A DNA stretch of 64,000 bases from Oceanicaulis sp. BBD 1991-10 (GCA_001657295.1 LYSW01000006.1:55560-119559), one strand, 5' to 3'; positions 24,959 through 33,999 are shown, numbered from the stretch's first letter. The notes: generated by a model not told the origin, from the letters alone. Program-made: numbers and translations.

Positions 24959-27900
24959 TCAGCCGGACGGCGCGAGATCGGCGCGCGACCAGCGCCCCGC
25001 CCCCCAGCGCTCGCTGATCTGGGCGACTTCAAAAGCGGCGTCGCTCAGGCCCGATGGAAACAGCAAAGCGCGATCCTGCGGAGAAAGCGTGTATGAAGGC
25101 GTCTCAACGTCGGCGCGGAAGACGTCCGCGGGTCCGTCCCGCAGGACAAGCGAATAAGCTTCCCGGTCCTCGTCCAAGGGAATGTCTCCATAATCCCAGG
25201 CGTCCGCATTCATCCGCCCGCGACGGATCCAGCGCAGCACAAGATCGCCCGACCGCCAGGTCGAGCGAAGATGCGCTGGCGAAAGCGGGCGGCGGTCGAC
25301 CGCGTCGAAGCGGGCGTCGAGCACGCGAACCGCGATGTCGTCGACCGGCTTGCCCGCCGGCGCCGCCTCAATGCGCAACGGCGCGCCGATCTCGTGCTCG
25401 TGGACCGGCAGGACGGCGCCGGCGCCGTCGAGCACGACGACATCCGCCCCCGCCGCCGCGCCGGTCGCCGGCGTCCCGCCCAATCCTCTCAACAAGCCTG
25501 TGAGTCTCCAAAATCCATTGTCCTCGAGGTTGGCCCGCACGAAGGCGACGACCTCCCAGCCCTCCTGGGTCAGAAGCGCAAGCCGGTTCGCGCCATTTTG
25601 GACACTGCGCGCCGTCACGCTGGACAACGCGCCGGCGTTTAGATTCACCAGCAGGCTGGAGGCCCAGTCGAAACGGCCCTCTGGTCCTGGACCAAGATCT
25701 TCAACAAGCGCGCCGATCCAAGCCGGCGCCGTGATCGACCCGCGCGCGGTCAGGGAGCCGGCGTCCGGACCTGCGGCCAGCGCCAATTCGCCAGGCCAGG
25801 GATCAGCCCACGCCGCCGCCCAGAATCCAGGACGGTCTGAAGGGCGATCCGGGCTGGCCGGCAGGTCCAGCACGCGCAGCATAGGACGCGGCGCCGGCGC
25901 GGGAGCCGCTTCGATGTGCGGCGCCGGCCCGGCGATCACCGGAGCGACCGTCCCCGCGGCCGTGATCTCGCCGCGCCTGCGGGCGGCGCCGTCTGACGTC
26001 GTAAGACGCCAGCTGCGCCCTTGGGGTCCATCGTCCAGCGTGATGACGTCGCCGGCTTCAAGACGGCCGAGTGACGGCGGCAGGGCGAGACGCCCGCCCT
26101 CGCCCTCCGCACGGGCGCGCGCCAAAAGCTCTGCAGCCCAGCGCGAAGCCAGCTCCCGATCGGCGAGACCGGGCAACTCCATGTCGATGAAGCCGTGGGT
26201 GAGATGGTCCAGCCCGCGCGCCGACGCCGACGCGGATCGATAATCGCCCTCATCTGCGTGAAAGCGGATGCGCGCCTCGGCGGGAAGGCTGTCCTCCGGC
26301 TCCCGCGACAGGGCGAGGCCCGCGCCCGAGTCATCTTGCGCCAAATCCGCCTGGGACAGCGCGGCGGCCGTGCGGCCGGCCTTGAGGCCGGCGCAGGCCG
26401 GACCGGCGGCTTGGTCGATCACGGAGAACCCGAACACCGCCCCCAGACGGTCGATGACGTCACGCGCGCGCGCGCCTCCGTGAACTTGAAATCCGGCCAG
26501 AACGCCGTCCGCGCCGGCGACGTCGAGATCGGACAGGCCCGCGCGCGCGGCGATATCGGCGGCGATCTCGCCGACCAGCGACTGGCCCGCCCTGCCGGTG
26601 AGCCAGTGGCCGCGCCGCCAATTCGGTCCGTCCGCCCAGACATCCTCTCGAGCGGGAAATTCGGGAAAAGGCCGCGCGTCCCAGGTCCAGACATGGCTAT
26701 GCGCCAAATCCAGCATGGCTGCGCCATAGACGCTGGAGACCGGATTGGCGCCGGCGGCTTCATCCCAATAACCAAGCAGCGCCTCGATATAGCGGCGCTG
26801 GATCAAATCATCGCGCTGACCGGAGGAGAAATGGGGCGCGTAGCTTTCAGCGCTCTTGGGATCCAGAAAGACATTGGGCTGATTGGCGCCTTTGTCGATG
26901 GCCGGACACCCCAGCTCAACCAGGCGGATCGGTTTGGACTGCGGCGTCCAGGCCGTCGGCGCAGCCTGGCGCACGCCGCCGATACGGTCATGGTGCGGAT
27001 TCAACCACCATTGGCGCAAATCCTTATAGCGCCAAATCCAGGGCTCGCCGTAGACCGGGTCGGTGATCGCCGTACGCGTCTGAGCCGCACGGTCGGCGGC
27101 TGAGGCATAGGTCCACGCATAGCCTTCTGCACCCTCGACATTGGCGGCGAGATAATCGGGATCATAGATAGAGGCGGCGCCCGCGCTCCGGTCCAGATGC
27201 GCCTCCCCGTCACGCCAGTCTGAAAGCGGCGCATACCAATCAACGCCGATGAAATCGATATTGGCGTCGGCCCACAGCGGATCGAGATGAAACAGGCGGT
27301 CTCCCGAGCCGTCGGCCGGATCGTGGCCGGAATATTCCGACCAGTCGGCGGCGTAGGACAGCTTGCAGCCTGGACCGAGAAGACTGCGCGCCTCGGCCGC
27401 AAGCCCGGCCAGCTTTGAGACGGACGGATAACTCGCCGCGCCGGCGCGCACGGTCGTCAGACCGCGCATCTCCGAGCCGATAATGAAGCTTTCCACGCCG
27501 CCGGCGGCCTTCGCCAGTGCGGCATGATGGAGAATGAAGCGGTTGAAGCGCCATTCCTGAGGCCCGGCATAGCTCACCGACTCATCGGACACGGTGAAAT
27601 CCGACGCTGTCGAAGCGCCAAAAAACGCGTCGATCTGGGCCGCCGCCTGGCTTGTCTTGTCCGGACTGCCAGGCTCGCCCGGCGCCGGGTCACAGGTGAT
27701 GCGTCCGCGCCAGGGAAAGGCCGCCTGCTCGGCCGCGCCATAAGGGTCCGGCAATGCGTTGCCGGCGGGCACATCCATCAGGATGAAGGGATAAAGGGTG
27801 ACTTCAAAGCCTCGCGCTTTAAGAGCCTTTATCGCCTGGATCACCGATTCATCAGACGGAGTTCCCCCATAGACCGGCCCGGCGCCGGTCCGGGTGACGC

Positions 27901-28804
27901 GGTCGGCCTGAGCGCGGGACAGGCCGGCGGCCGACCATGTCAGCGGGTGAGTCTGCTTGTCCGCATCTTCCACCTTCGGAGCGATGGTGCACTGCTCCGC
28001 CCGCAAATCATCGCCGAACCACGCGGTCACCAACGCCACCGAGCGGCAATGGGGCAGGCGCGCCTGGAGGTCGTCCAGCGCCGCCTCCAGATCACATCCC
28101 GCCCGCGTCGTGTGGTGGTTCTCCGGGCGCTCGACGCCTTCGCTGAGCGTGCGCATCACAGCCCGGTCGGCATAGGCGAACTCCCCCGAGGCCGGGATCA
28201 GGCAGACGCCTTGAATGCGCCGCTCCATCGCAGCGGGATCACCGGACGCCGCGCCCACGACTTCAATGGAAAGATTGGGAATCCGGTTGCCATAACTCTC
28301 GAGCGGCAAATCTTCGAATACGACGTAGGCGAGGTCGCGATAGGCCGGCGCCCAGCCCGGCCCTTCAACGGCTTCGACCAGGGGATCGGGCGCTTGATCT
28401 CTTGCGCCCTTGTGAACGCGATAGGTGACGCTGGACAGATCCAGCAGCGCGCCGTCGGCCCAGACCCGGCCGATCCCGCCGATCTCACCTTCGCACAATC
28501 CCACTGCAATGCTGACGGAATACCGGTATTGGGTCGATTTCGGCCCGCCGCCCTTGCCGCCCGTCTCCGAGCGAGTGATTGCGCTCTCGTTGAAGCGCGC
28601 CGCCCAGATCAGCTGGCCGCTCAGGCGCATGCGGCCGTAAACGATCGGGACCGGCGCGCCCTCTGTGGAGGTCTGGATCGAAAGGTCAGACGCCCGCGCG
28701 CCGAACCGATCCGGCTCGAACAGGGTTGAAATCTGCCGCAGCGCCGCGCCGGCGAGCCAGCCGGTCGCGGTGCGGGCGGCCGTCGTCAACAGGAATTGAG
28801 CCAT
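24959..28804 (-). CDS. GTA host-specificity/tail-fibre megatron protein (g15)
   Basis: This 1281-residue protein is the GTA megatron at the tip of the tail. The N-terminal 200 residues resemble a tail-hub domain. The middle (about 400-650) is the GTA TIM-barrel-like domain, visible as NRFILHHAALAKAAGG, LSYAADWSEYSGHDP and NIDFIGVDWYAPL. The C-terminal part is a phage-tail-like host-specificity region ending in Ig-like beta segments. It follows the peptidase gene by 3 bases and is the last gene of the cluster. Its length agrees with Rhodobacter g15. Confidence 0.95.
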   Translation of the reverse strand: MAQFLLTTAARTATGWLAGAALRQISTLFEPDRFGARASDLSIQTSTEGAPVPIVYGRMRLSGQLIWAARFNESAITRSETGGKGGGPKSTQYRYSVSIAVGLCEGEIGGIGRVWADGALLDLSSVTYRVHKGARDQAPDPLVEAVEGPGWAPAYRDLAYVVFEDLPLESYGNRIPNLSIEVVGAASGDPAAMERRIQGVCLIPASGEFAYADRAVMRTLSEGVERPENHHTTRAGCDLEAALDDLQARLPHCRSVALVTAWFGDDLRAEQCTIAPKVEDADKQTHPLTWSAAGLSRAQADRVTRTGAGPVYGGTPSDESVIQAIKALKARGFEVTLYPFILMDVPAGNALPDPYGAAEQAAFPWRGRITCDPAPGEPGSPDKTSQAAAQIDAFFGASTASDFTVSDESVSYAGPQEWRFNRFILHHAALAKAAGGVESFIIGSEMRGLTTVRAGAASYPSVSKLAGLAAEARSLLGPGCKLSYAADWSEYSGHDPADGSGDRLFHLDPLWADANIDFIGVDWYAPLSDWRDGEAHLDRSAGAASIYDPDYLAANVEGAEGYAWTYASAADRAAQTRTAITDPVYGEPWIWRYKDLRQWWLNPHHDRIGGVRQAAPTAWTPQSKPIRLVELGCPAIDKGANQPNVFLDPKSAESYAPHFSSGQRDDLIQRRYIEALLGYWDEAAGANPVSSVYGAAMLDLAHSHVWTWDARPFPEFPAREDVWADGPNWRRGHWLTGRAGQSLVGEIAADIAARAGLSDLDVAGADGVLAGFQVHGGARARDVIDRLGAVFGFSVIDQAAGPACAGLKAGRTAAALSQADLAQDDSGAGLALSREPEDSLPAEARIRFHADEGDYRSASASARGLDHLTHGFIDMELPGLADRELASRWAAELLARARAEGEGGRLALPPSLGRLEAGDVITLDDGPQGRSWRLTTSDGAARRRGEITAAGTVAPVIAGPAPHIEAAPAPAPRPMLRVLDLPASPDRPSDRPGFWAAAWADPWPGELALAAGPDAGSLTARGSITAPAWIGALVEDLGPGPEGRFDWASSLLVNLNAGALSSVTARSVQNGANRLALLTQEGWEVVAFVRANLEDNGFWRLTGLLRGLGGTPATGAAAGADVVVLDGAGAVLPVHEHEIGAPLRIEAAPAGKPVDDIAVRVLDARFDAVDRRPLSPAHLRSTWRSGDLVLRWIRRGRMNADAWDYGDIPLDEDREAYSLVLRDGPADVFRADVETPSYTLSPQDRALLFPSGLSDAAFEVAQISERWGAGRWSRADLAPSG

Positions 28805-28807
28805 GGT

Positions 28808-29254
28808 TCAGTCTTGAAGCTGTGAGGGAAAGCGGAACGCGCCGGCGCGCCGGCGGCGCCACCAGGGGCCGATCGCGGTGTCGCACACCGCCCGGCCTTG
28901 CCAGGCGTGGATCATGCGGTCTTCAGCGGACTGGATGGCGCAGTGTTTGGCCGGGCAGCCAGGCTTGAACCGGAATATCAACACGTCACCGGGACCGGCC
29001 TCGTCCAGTTGGATCTCAATCATCCATCGCTGCGCCGCGATCAGAAGCCGCTCGGCGGCGCCGCCGCGTTCGGACCAGTCCGGCGAATAGGCGGGGACGG
29101 GTTCCGGCTCCTGGCCGTAAAGCGACCGCCAGACGCCTCGGATAAGGCCGAGGCAGTCCGCGCCGACACGCTTGGCGCTGGCCTGGTGGCGATAGGGGGT
29201 GCCGATCCAGTTGCGCGCCTCAATGAGCGCTTCACGCCGCCGTGCAACGCTCAT
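28808..29254 (-). CDS. GTA NlpC/P60 cell-wall peptidase (g14)
   Basis: The 148-residue protein has the NlpC/P60 cysteine motif ADCLGLIRGVW (nucleophile Cys) and the following GDVLIFRF and MIHAWQGRAV stretches with the catalytic His. It cuts peptidoglycan stem peptides so the GTA tail can pass the wall during DNA delivery. It overlaps g13 by 4 bases. It is a tail component, not the lysis enzyme for particle release. Confidence 0.95.
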   Translation of the reverse strand: MSVARRREALIEARNWIGTPYRHQASAKRVGADCLGLIRGVWRSLYGQEPEPVPAYSPDWSERGGAAERLLIAAQRWMIEIQLDEAGPGDVLIFRFKPGCPAKHCAIQSAEDRMIHAWQGRAVCDTAIGPWWRRRRAGAFRFPSQLQD

Positions 29255-30135
29255 CGAGCGCCACCGTCGCGCGGCCCGTCAGATCCCGCATGACGCAAAA
29301 GCACGTCATTGCCCGGCATGTGAGGACAGCCTCGAAAATTGGCGATGTTTGCGAATTTCTCGCGGCAGGTCTCAAACGCCTTGTCGCAACCGGCCGCCAC
29401 GATCGCCGCATCGCCCGGCAGAGGATTGGCGGCCGGCGCCGGATGAAGCTCAAGAATGCGGTCAGCACCAGCCGCCCGATCGGTCATGACCCGATGCGCG
29501 GCGCCCGCATTCGGACCTGAGGACCAGGTCAGAACGCCGTGCTTGAACCAGCCCTCGGGATGATCCGCGGCGCCGGTGATCTGCAGGCCCGTCCCGTTCA
29601 GGACAGAGACCAGGCTCACCGATTGGGTCAGCCCTCCGGCCGCAAGGTCCACACCGCATCGCTGATCGCCGAGCTCGGCGTCACAGCGGCGCGAGAAGAC
29701 CCGGCCGATGCGGCGGTTCAATCGGGCGCTCAGACCCGCGACTTCAGCCTCGAATCCGGCATCTGTGAACGTGACGGCTCCGAGCTCCCCGGTGAAGGCT
29801 TTGAAGAAGAGATGCGGCTCGCTCCAGTCGACCCGGTAGAGCTCGACGCGGGCGCTGTCCCACAGGCCGCCGACAAGATCGGTCTGTGATAACCGGTCAG
29901 AATCAAGGGCGCCGAAGACTGCCGCGCGCGCCGGCCCTGAATCGCTGCCGACACGCGCCGACCCCGCCGAAAAGCCCGCTTCCGGTTCACACCTCACGCC
30001 AGCCGCCGTCAGCGCCCGGTCATGGTCGGTGAAGCCGTATACCAATCCGTCGCGCCGGGTCAGAACCCAGCACCAGGCCAGCGTGGTCACGCCAGCGTCC
30101 AGCTTGGCCTGCAATGCAGGCGGGATATCGATCAT
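29251..30135 (-). CDS. GTA tail protein, DUF2163 family (g13)
   Basis: The 294-residue protein carries the DUF2163 hallmark at its N-terminus (DGLVYGFTDHDRAL), and the middle and C-terminal part of the GTA g13 family with GCDKAFETCREKFANIANFRGCPHMPG. This family forms part of the GTA tail hub/baseplate. It overlaps g14 by 4 bases. Upstream, instead of the usual g12, it is preceded by a terminator and a cargo gene, so g13-g15 need their own promoter or read-through. Confidence 0.95.
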   Translation of the reverse strand: MIDIPPALQAKLDAGVTTLAWCWVLTRRDGLVYGFTDHDRALTAAGVRCEPEAGFSAGSARVGSDSGPARAAVFGALDSDRLSQTDLVGGLWDSARVELYRVDWSEPHLFFKAFTGELGAVTFTDAGFEAEVAGLSARLNRRIGRVFSRRCDAELGDQRCGVDLAAGGLTQSVSLVSVLNGTGLQITGAADHPEGWFKHGVLTWSSGPNAGAAHRVMTDRAAGADRILELHPAPAANPLPGDAAIVAAGCDKAFETCREKFANIANFRGCPHMPGNDVLLRHAGSDGPRDGGAR

Positions 30136-30144
30136 CTTGCTGTC

Positions 30145-30182
30145 TCAACAAAAAAACCCCGGCGCGCGGCCGGGGTTTCTAC
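30145..30182 (-). terminator. Intrinsic terminator inside the GTA cluster
   Basis: A GC-rich inverted repeat with arms AACCCCGGC and GCCGGGGTT around a GCGC loop is followed, on the minus strand, by seven T residues. It lies just after the stop of the SRPBCC gene (30203) and just before the start of g13 (30135). It is the classic form of a Rho-independent terminator. Confidence 0.85.
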
Positions 30183-30202
30183 GGGCGTGGAGCAAGGCGG
30201 CG

Positions 30203-30760
30203 TCAGCCGTCCTCGGCGAAAGCGGGACAAGGCTGGCCCGGCGCCTCATGGCAGCCGGCTTCGATGAAAGGTTTCAAGCGCCCTTCGATGAAGTGGACCC
30301 AAACATTGCGGACGATCGCCGCCAATTCCGCGTCCACCTCGCCCATCATGGCGAGATCGACCGTGAAACGGGTCTGCTCGCCGCCCGCCGTCTCCTCCAG
30401 CGTCCAGGTGGTCACCAGATGATAGGCGCGTCCCGACAGGCCCAGCGGGCCTTCAAGCCGCAACAGTTCGGGCCGATAAACGGAGATCACCTCCGCATGA
30501 ATCACGCCGTCCTCCCGGCCCTCGAGAAACCGCTCGTAAAAGCGTCCGCCAAGCGCCGGCTCGATCACCAGCTCAGCCGGGTCGGGATAGAAGGTGTGAT
30601 CCCACCAGGGTTTGACATCACCCGTCGCGACATCGAAGACGGTCGCACGCGGCGCTTCGATGTCGATCACGATTTGGGCGCGAAAGCCTTGCGGCTCAAA
30701 CGGTTCAACCGGCGGGGCTTCGGCGGTCTGCAGGGCGAGGGCGGCGAACAGGCTGATCAT
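30203..30760 (-). CDS. Secreted SRPBCC-fold protein inserted in the GTA cluster
   Basis: The 185-residue protein has a short signal-like N-terminus (about 1-14), then an SRPBCC/START-type helix-grip domain: IVIDIEAPRATVFDVATGDVKPWW at the front, GGRFYERFLEGREDGVIHAEV in the middle and WTLEETAGGEQTRFTVDLAMMG near the end. Similar proteins are polyketide cyclase/AHSA1-like and bind hydrophobic ligands. This is not a GTA structural gene. It sits between g12 and g13 in the same direction and is followed by its own terminator, so it looks like an inserted cargo gene. Confidence 0.85.
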   Translation of the reverse strand: MISLFAALALQTAEAPPVEPFEPQGFRAQIVIDIEAPRATVFDVATGDVKPWWDHTFYPDPAELVIEPALGGRFYERFLEGREDGVIHAEVISVYRPELLRLEGPLGLSGRAYHLVTTWTLEETAGGEQTRFTVDLAMMGEVDAELAAIVRNVWVHFIEGRLKPFIEAGCHEAPGQPCPAFAEDG

Positions 30761-30801
30761 GACGGCGTCTCATTCGGCTGCTTTGCGCCCACTCTAACGC
30801 G

Positions 30802-31419
30802 TTACAGCAGCACCTCGACAAGAGGCAGGCTCGCCACCAACCCGGCGCCGGACCCGCCCGCTTCGGTCTCCAGCTGGTCCGTATCGAAACGCACCGGCGT
30901 GTCGAACCGAAAACCGGCCGTCACGGTCGCGCCCTCGGCCGGCGGAGCGTCGAGTACGATGTCCCCGCCGTCCAGGATGAATCCCGCCGCTGCTCCATCC
31001 ACGGCCACCAGGACCGTCGCCTCGACCGGCTTCAATATCGGCCGCGCCCAGGCGGTTTCGCCGTCGCCGTAGCGTTTCACCAAAGGAAATCGGGCCGCGA
31101 CGCCATCGCCAAGCCCGATTATCTGATCGGTCGCGCTTGGATCCGCGGAGGGTCCGCAGGATTTGTGATCAAAGGGATCGACAAAACGAAACGCGTGAAG
31201 CGCGCCGCGGCGTGCTTCAAAGAAGGCGGTGAGGCGCGCGACGTCTTCAAGGCTCCGAACGCCGGGCGCGGCGTCATAGCGGCGTCGCGAGCCGATCCAG
31301 CTGGTGTTCCGCTCCTCCCTTCCTGAGGTCAGCGCGACGATTTCGGTGCGCCGTTCGGGCCCGCCTCGGGCCGCCAACCCGATCGACAGGGGGAAACGCA
31401 CGTCGTGAAAGGCGGTCAT
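30802..31419 (-). CDS. GTA protein, DUF2460/TIGR02217 family (g12)
   Basis: The 205-residue protein has the family start FHDVRFPLSIGLAARGGPERRTEIV and the typical EERNTSWIGSRRRYDAAPGVRSLEDV. It is a distal tail protein of the GTA particle. It overlaps g11 by 4 bases (31416-31419). Next downstream is the SRPBCC cargo gene after 41 bases. Confidence 0.95.
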   Translation of the reverse strand: MTAFHDVRFPLSIGLAARGGPERRTEIVALTSGREERNTSWIGSRRRYDAAPGVRSLEDVARLTAFFEARRGALHAFRFVDPFDHKSCGPSADPSATDQIIGLGDGVAARFPLVKRYGDGETAWARPILKPVEATVLVAVDGAAAGFILDGGDIVLDAPPAEGATVTAGFRFDTPVRFDTDQLETEAGGSGAGLVASLPLVEVLL

Positions 31420-31955
31420 ATCAGGCGGCCTCCCGCAGCCGCCGCCCGCGCTATGGCCGCGCTGATCTGGCGTTCGGAGTGCTGGACCGCACGGCCTGCA
31501 TCCCCGTTCGCATGCACGGTTACATGGATGACCTGCGCAGGCCCGGTCGACGCCACGGCCCCGCCGGACGACGGTATGAAGACCTCAGGCCCCTGCTCCC
31601 CGACAAGATAGGGCGTGCCGGCGAGAACCGGCCCGCCGCCGGCGCGTTGGCCGATCACGTCGCCTATGGAGCGCGCCAGATTCGCGCCCAGCCGATCGGC
31701 CCATCCCGCCGCCGGGTCGACGACCAGGCGCTCCAGCGTCATGCGGGCGATCTCCGAAACAATGGTGTCCACCATGTCGATGAAGCTCGTCTCTCCGGAC
31801 CGGGCGGCCTGTCCCAGCGCATCGGCGATGGTTTCGCCGGTTTGGCGAAACGCCGCCTGAAGACGCTCCGCGGCCGCCTCGCCATCGTGAGCAAGGGCAT
31901 CGAAATCAGATGAGCGCGCCCATGCGCCCGCCTCAAAGCCTTCAGACATCGTCAT
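31416..31955 (-). CDS. GTA short tail tape-measure protein (g11)
   Basis: The ATG at 31955 (MTMSEGF, 179 aa) is chosen because GGAAGG lies just upstream. The protein has a helical N-terminus and the tape-measure closing region with GGPVLAGTPYLVGEQGPEVFIPSSGG and AQVIHVTVHANGDAG, which are typical of short GTA tape measures. It sets tail length; the short protein agrees with a short non-contractile tail. It overlaps g10.1 by 14 bases and g12 by 4. Confidence 0.92.
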   Translation of the reverse strand: MTMSEGFEAGAWARSSDFDALAHDGEAAAERLQAAFRQTGETIADALGQAARSGETSFIDMVDTIVSEIARMTLERLVVDPAAGWADRLGANLARSIGDVIGQRAGGGPVLAGTPYLVGEQGPEVFIPSSGGAVASTGPAQVIHVTVHANGDAGRAVQHSERQISAAIARAAAAGGRLI

Positions 31956-32154
31956 CTTTCCTTCCAGGCGTTTCGATGTGCGGGAATGCATCCAGCAGCT
32001 GACCGAGTTCCGCCCGGCTCAGGGCCGCGCCAGACCGGTCGCCGCCAGCGACCAGGATGCGCCATTCCAAAACCGTCAACGCCCAGAACGCCTTCGGCGT
32101 CAGCCCCAGCCGAAAACTGGCGGCCCGCAGCCAATCGGGCCAATTTTCATTCAT
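31942..32154 (-). CDS. GTA tail assembly chaperone (g10.1)
   Basis: A 70-residue protein: NWPDWLRAASFRLGLTPKAFWALTVLEWRILV is the recognisable family opening seen in the small open frame after g10. It overlaps g10 by 4 bases and g11 by 14, as expected for tail chaperone units. Phage tail chaperones are often expressed as a pair and assist tape-measure/tube assembly. Confidence 0.87.
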   Translation of the reverse strand: MNENWPDWLRAASFRLGLTPKAFWALTVLEWRILVAGGDRSGAALSRAELGQLLDAFPHIETPGRKDDDV

Positions 32155-32438
32155 GCCAGATTGGCCTTGAAACAGGCCCCGACAGCGCCCAGCGCCGCCA
32201 CCGGATCGGCGCGCGCGGCCAGCGCGTCAGGCTGCTCTGCGCCTCCTGCGCGCAAAAGGGCGCTGAGGATGACGGTCAGCTCCCGCGCGCCGAGGCGTCT
32301 GAGCGCCTCGCCCAGCGCCGCCAGATCGTCGACCTGCAGCGCCGTCTCAATTTCGGCCAGCGCATTGAGCGTGAGGCTGAGCGTGTGACGCGCGCCGTCG
32401 ATTTCGAGCGCGACGTCACCACGAGCTGAATTGACCAT
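32151..32438 (-). CDS. GTA tail-assembly chaperone-like protein (g10)
   Basis: A 95-residue protein matching the GTA gp10 family: it begins with ARGDVALEIDGARHTLSLTLNALAEIET, then LGEALRRLGARELTVILSALL. It is the usual partner of g10.1, overlapping it by 4 bases. There is a 121-base gap upstream to g9 that holds no evident gene. Confidence 0.88.
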   Translation of the reverse strand: MVNSARGDVALEIDGARHTLSLTLNALAEIETALQVDDLAALGEALRRLGARELTVILSALLRAGGAEQPDALAARADPVAALGAVGACFKANLA

Positions 32439-32559
32439 GGTCTCTCTCTTCAGGACGGAGGATGAACGGCAGTGTTTTTTTCAGTTAAGGCGCGCAACGC
32501 CGGAAGCGCGACGCGAGGAGGAGCGCCCACGAGGCGCAGGCTGATCGCGCCGTCCGCGG

Positions 32560-32979
32560 CTAGACGGCGGGCGTGAAACTCAGCGCGCCGGCCGACGCCA
32601 GCGAGAGCGAATAAGCCGCCTCGCCGTCATGGCGGCCGGAATATTCCAGCGCCGTGACGAGGAAGGCGCCCTCCATGACGCCGAATGCGGGGATCACCAG
32701 GCGCCAGGTGCGCCGGACCTGGTCGAAGAAGACGCCGCGCACCTGTTCGTCGGCTGTGTCGTCCACAAACACGCCGGCGCCCGTCACCGCGGCGGATTTC
32801 AATCCAGCGCCCTCGATCAATTCCCGCCAGCGGCCCGGACTGTCGGCATGGGTGACGTCCACGGTGCGGGCGTTGAGCGAGATGGACTTCGCGCGAAGTC
32901 CCGCCACTGCGGTGAAATTCTCCGGATCGGCGCCGTCGCCGATGGCGAGCAGCACATCCTTGCCGGCTTGAGCGGCCAT
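32560..32979 (-). CDS. GTA major tail protein, TP901-1 family (g9)
   Basis: The 139-residue tail-tube protein has the TP901-1-type pattern: GKDVLLAIGDGADPENFTAVAGLRAKSISLN at the start, VDVTHADSPGRWREL, and a C-terminal beta-rich end. It forms the GTA tail tube. A GGAG ribosome site precedes its ATG; it starts 1 base after g8 ends. Confidence 0.95.
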   Translation of the reverse strand: MAAQAGKDVLLAIGDGADPENFTAVAGLRAKSISLNARTVDVTHADSPGRWRELIEGAGLKSAAVTGAGVFVDDTADEQVRGVFFDQVRRTWRLVIPAFGVMEGAFLVTALEYSGRHDGEAAYSLSLASAGALSFTPAV

Positions 32980-32980
32980 A

Positions 32981-33394
32981 TCAGATCTCCTGTGTTTCCA
33001 TCAGCGCCCGCGCTCGCACGACGCCATGCAAGGTGCGCCCGTCCGGGCCCGTGAAAAGATCGGCGTAGACGATGCGGCAAAGCACGCAGCGATGCGGACC
33101 GGCCAGGGCCAGCTCCGCCTCATGCAGCGTGGTGCGAACCGCGCCGAGAATGTCTCGAACAACGTCCCGGTCATCGCGGCGGCCCCAGACATGCAATGTC
33201 AGCCGGTGATCCAGCAGGCCCGTGTCGGCGTCCACCGGAGCGGTTTCGCCCCGGCCCACCGTGAGGAAGGGAAAGGCCACGCCGCCCGGCGCCCGGTCAT
33301 AAAGCCGCGGCGGATCGCCAAGCACGGCTCTCACGCCGGCATCGGCGCTCAGATGCTCGATCAGAGCGTCGCGAAAGGCGGTTTCCGGACTCAT
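32981..33394 (-). CDS. GTA tail terminator, DUF3168 family (g8)
   Basis: The 137-residue protein has the DUF3168 hallmark: ALIEHLSADAGVRAVLGDPPRLYDRAPGGVAFPFLTVG followed by HVWGRRDDRDVV. It caps the tail tube. Its ATG overlaps the stop of g6 (ATATGA), where a g7 adaptor gene would be expected in Rhodobacter-type clusters. Confidence 0.94.
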   Translation of the reverse strand: MSPETAFRDALIEHLSADAGVRAVLGDPPRLYDRAPGGVAFPFLTVGRGETAPVDADTGLLDHRLTLHVWGRRDDRDVVRDILGAVRTTLHEAELALAGPHRCVLCRIVYADLFTGPDGRTLHGVVRARALMETQEI

Positions 33395-33987
33395 ATGGCC
33401 AGCCTCCGCCAGGGCGAAAGCAACGCCGTGACCGCATCGGGCGCCGCGTCATCCGAGCGCCGGGCGCTTTCGGCGCGCTCAACCCCGCCATAGCGGTGAG
33501 CGACGAATTGAAGGATCGCCTCGCGAAGCGAGGCCGGCACAGTCACCGCGCTGGTCCCGAACCCCGCCGTGAAATCAATTTCGATCCCGCCCGCCGGGCG
33601 TTGGGGCTGAGGCAGGGTGAAGGGCAGGATCGCGACCAAACGGCCCGGCTCGCCGGGCTCGGTTCGGTATTCCGCCGGATCGACCGGCGTTGACGCGCCC
33701 TGCCCGTCGCGAACGCGCACGGCGTCGACGCCGACCAGCGGGCGGCGCAGGAGGCGGACCGCCTGCCCGCAGGCGGAAAGCCGCCGCGCCGGCCAGGCGT
33801 CCAGCGTTTCACGCCAGCTCTGAGTGATCAGGGCCAGCCCGGTCAGCGCTTCAACCTGCTGGCGCGACGCTGTGATCAAATCGCCGATAAGCAGATCTTC
33901 TTCGGCGTGGCCGACGCGCAGAAATGCTTTGGCTTCGGCAAGCGAAACCGGCTCGACCGCCGGCGCGGCGGTGAGGGTGAGAGCCAT
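33391..33987 (-). CDS. GTA head-tail connector, phiE125 gp8 family (g6)
   Basis: The ATG at 33987 (MALTLTAAPAVEPVSLAEAK, 198 aa) has GGAGG 6 bases upstream. The family pattern is clear: EPVSLAEAKAFLRVGHAEED, ASRQQVEALTGLALITQSWRE and the end PDAVTALLSPWRRLAI. The protein is part of the GTA portal-to-tail connector. It is followed directly (4-base overlap) by g8. Confidence 0.94.
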   Translation of the reverse strand: MALTLTAAPAVEPVSLAEAKAFLRVGHAEEDLLIGDLITASRQQVEALTGLALITQSWRETLDAWPARRLSACGQAVRLLRRPLVGVDAVRVRDGQGASTPVDPAEYRTEPGEPGRLVAILPFTLPQPQRPAGGIEIDFTAGFGTSAVTVPASLREAILQFVAHRYGGVERAESARRSDDAAPDAVTALLSPWRRLAI

Positions 33988-33999
33988 GGCGGCCTCCAA

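Noticed and set aside
27524..28729. Long plus-strand frame (401 aa) opposite the GTA g15 gene
   Set aside because: Shadow frame; no motif, and g15 on the other strand has clear domain support.
28808..29254. The NlpC/P60 gene as a cell-lysis endolysin
   Set aside because: It is in the g14 position and matches the tail peptidase, which acts at DNA entry. A release endolysin is not in the window.
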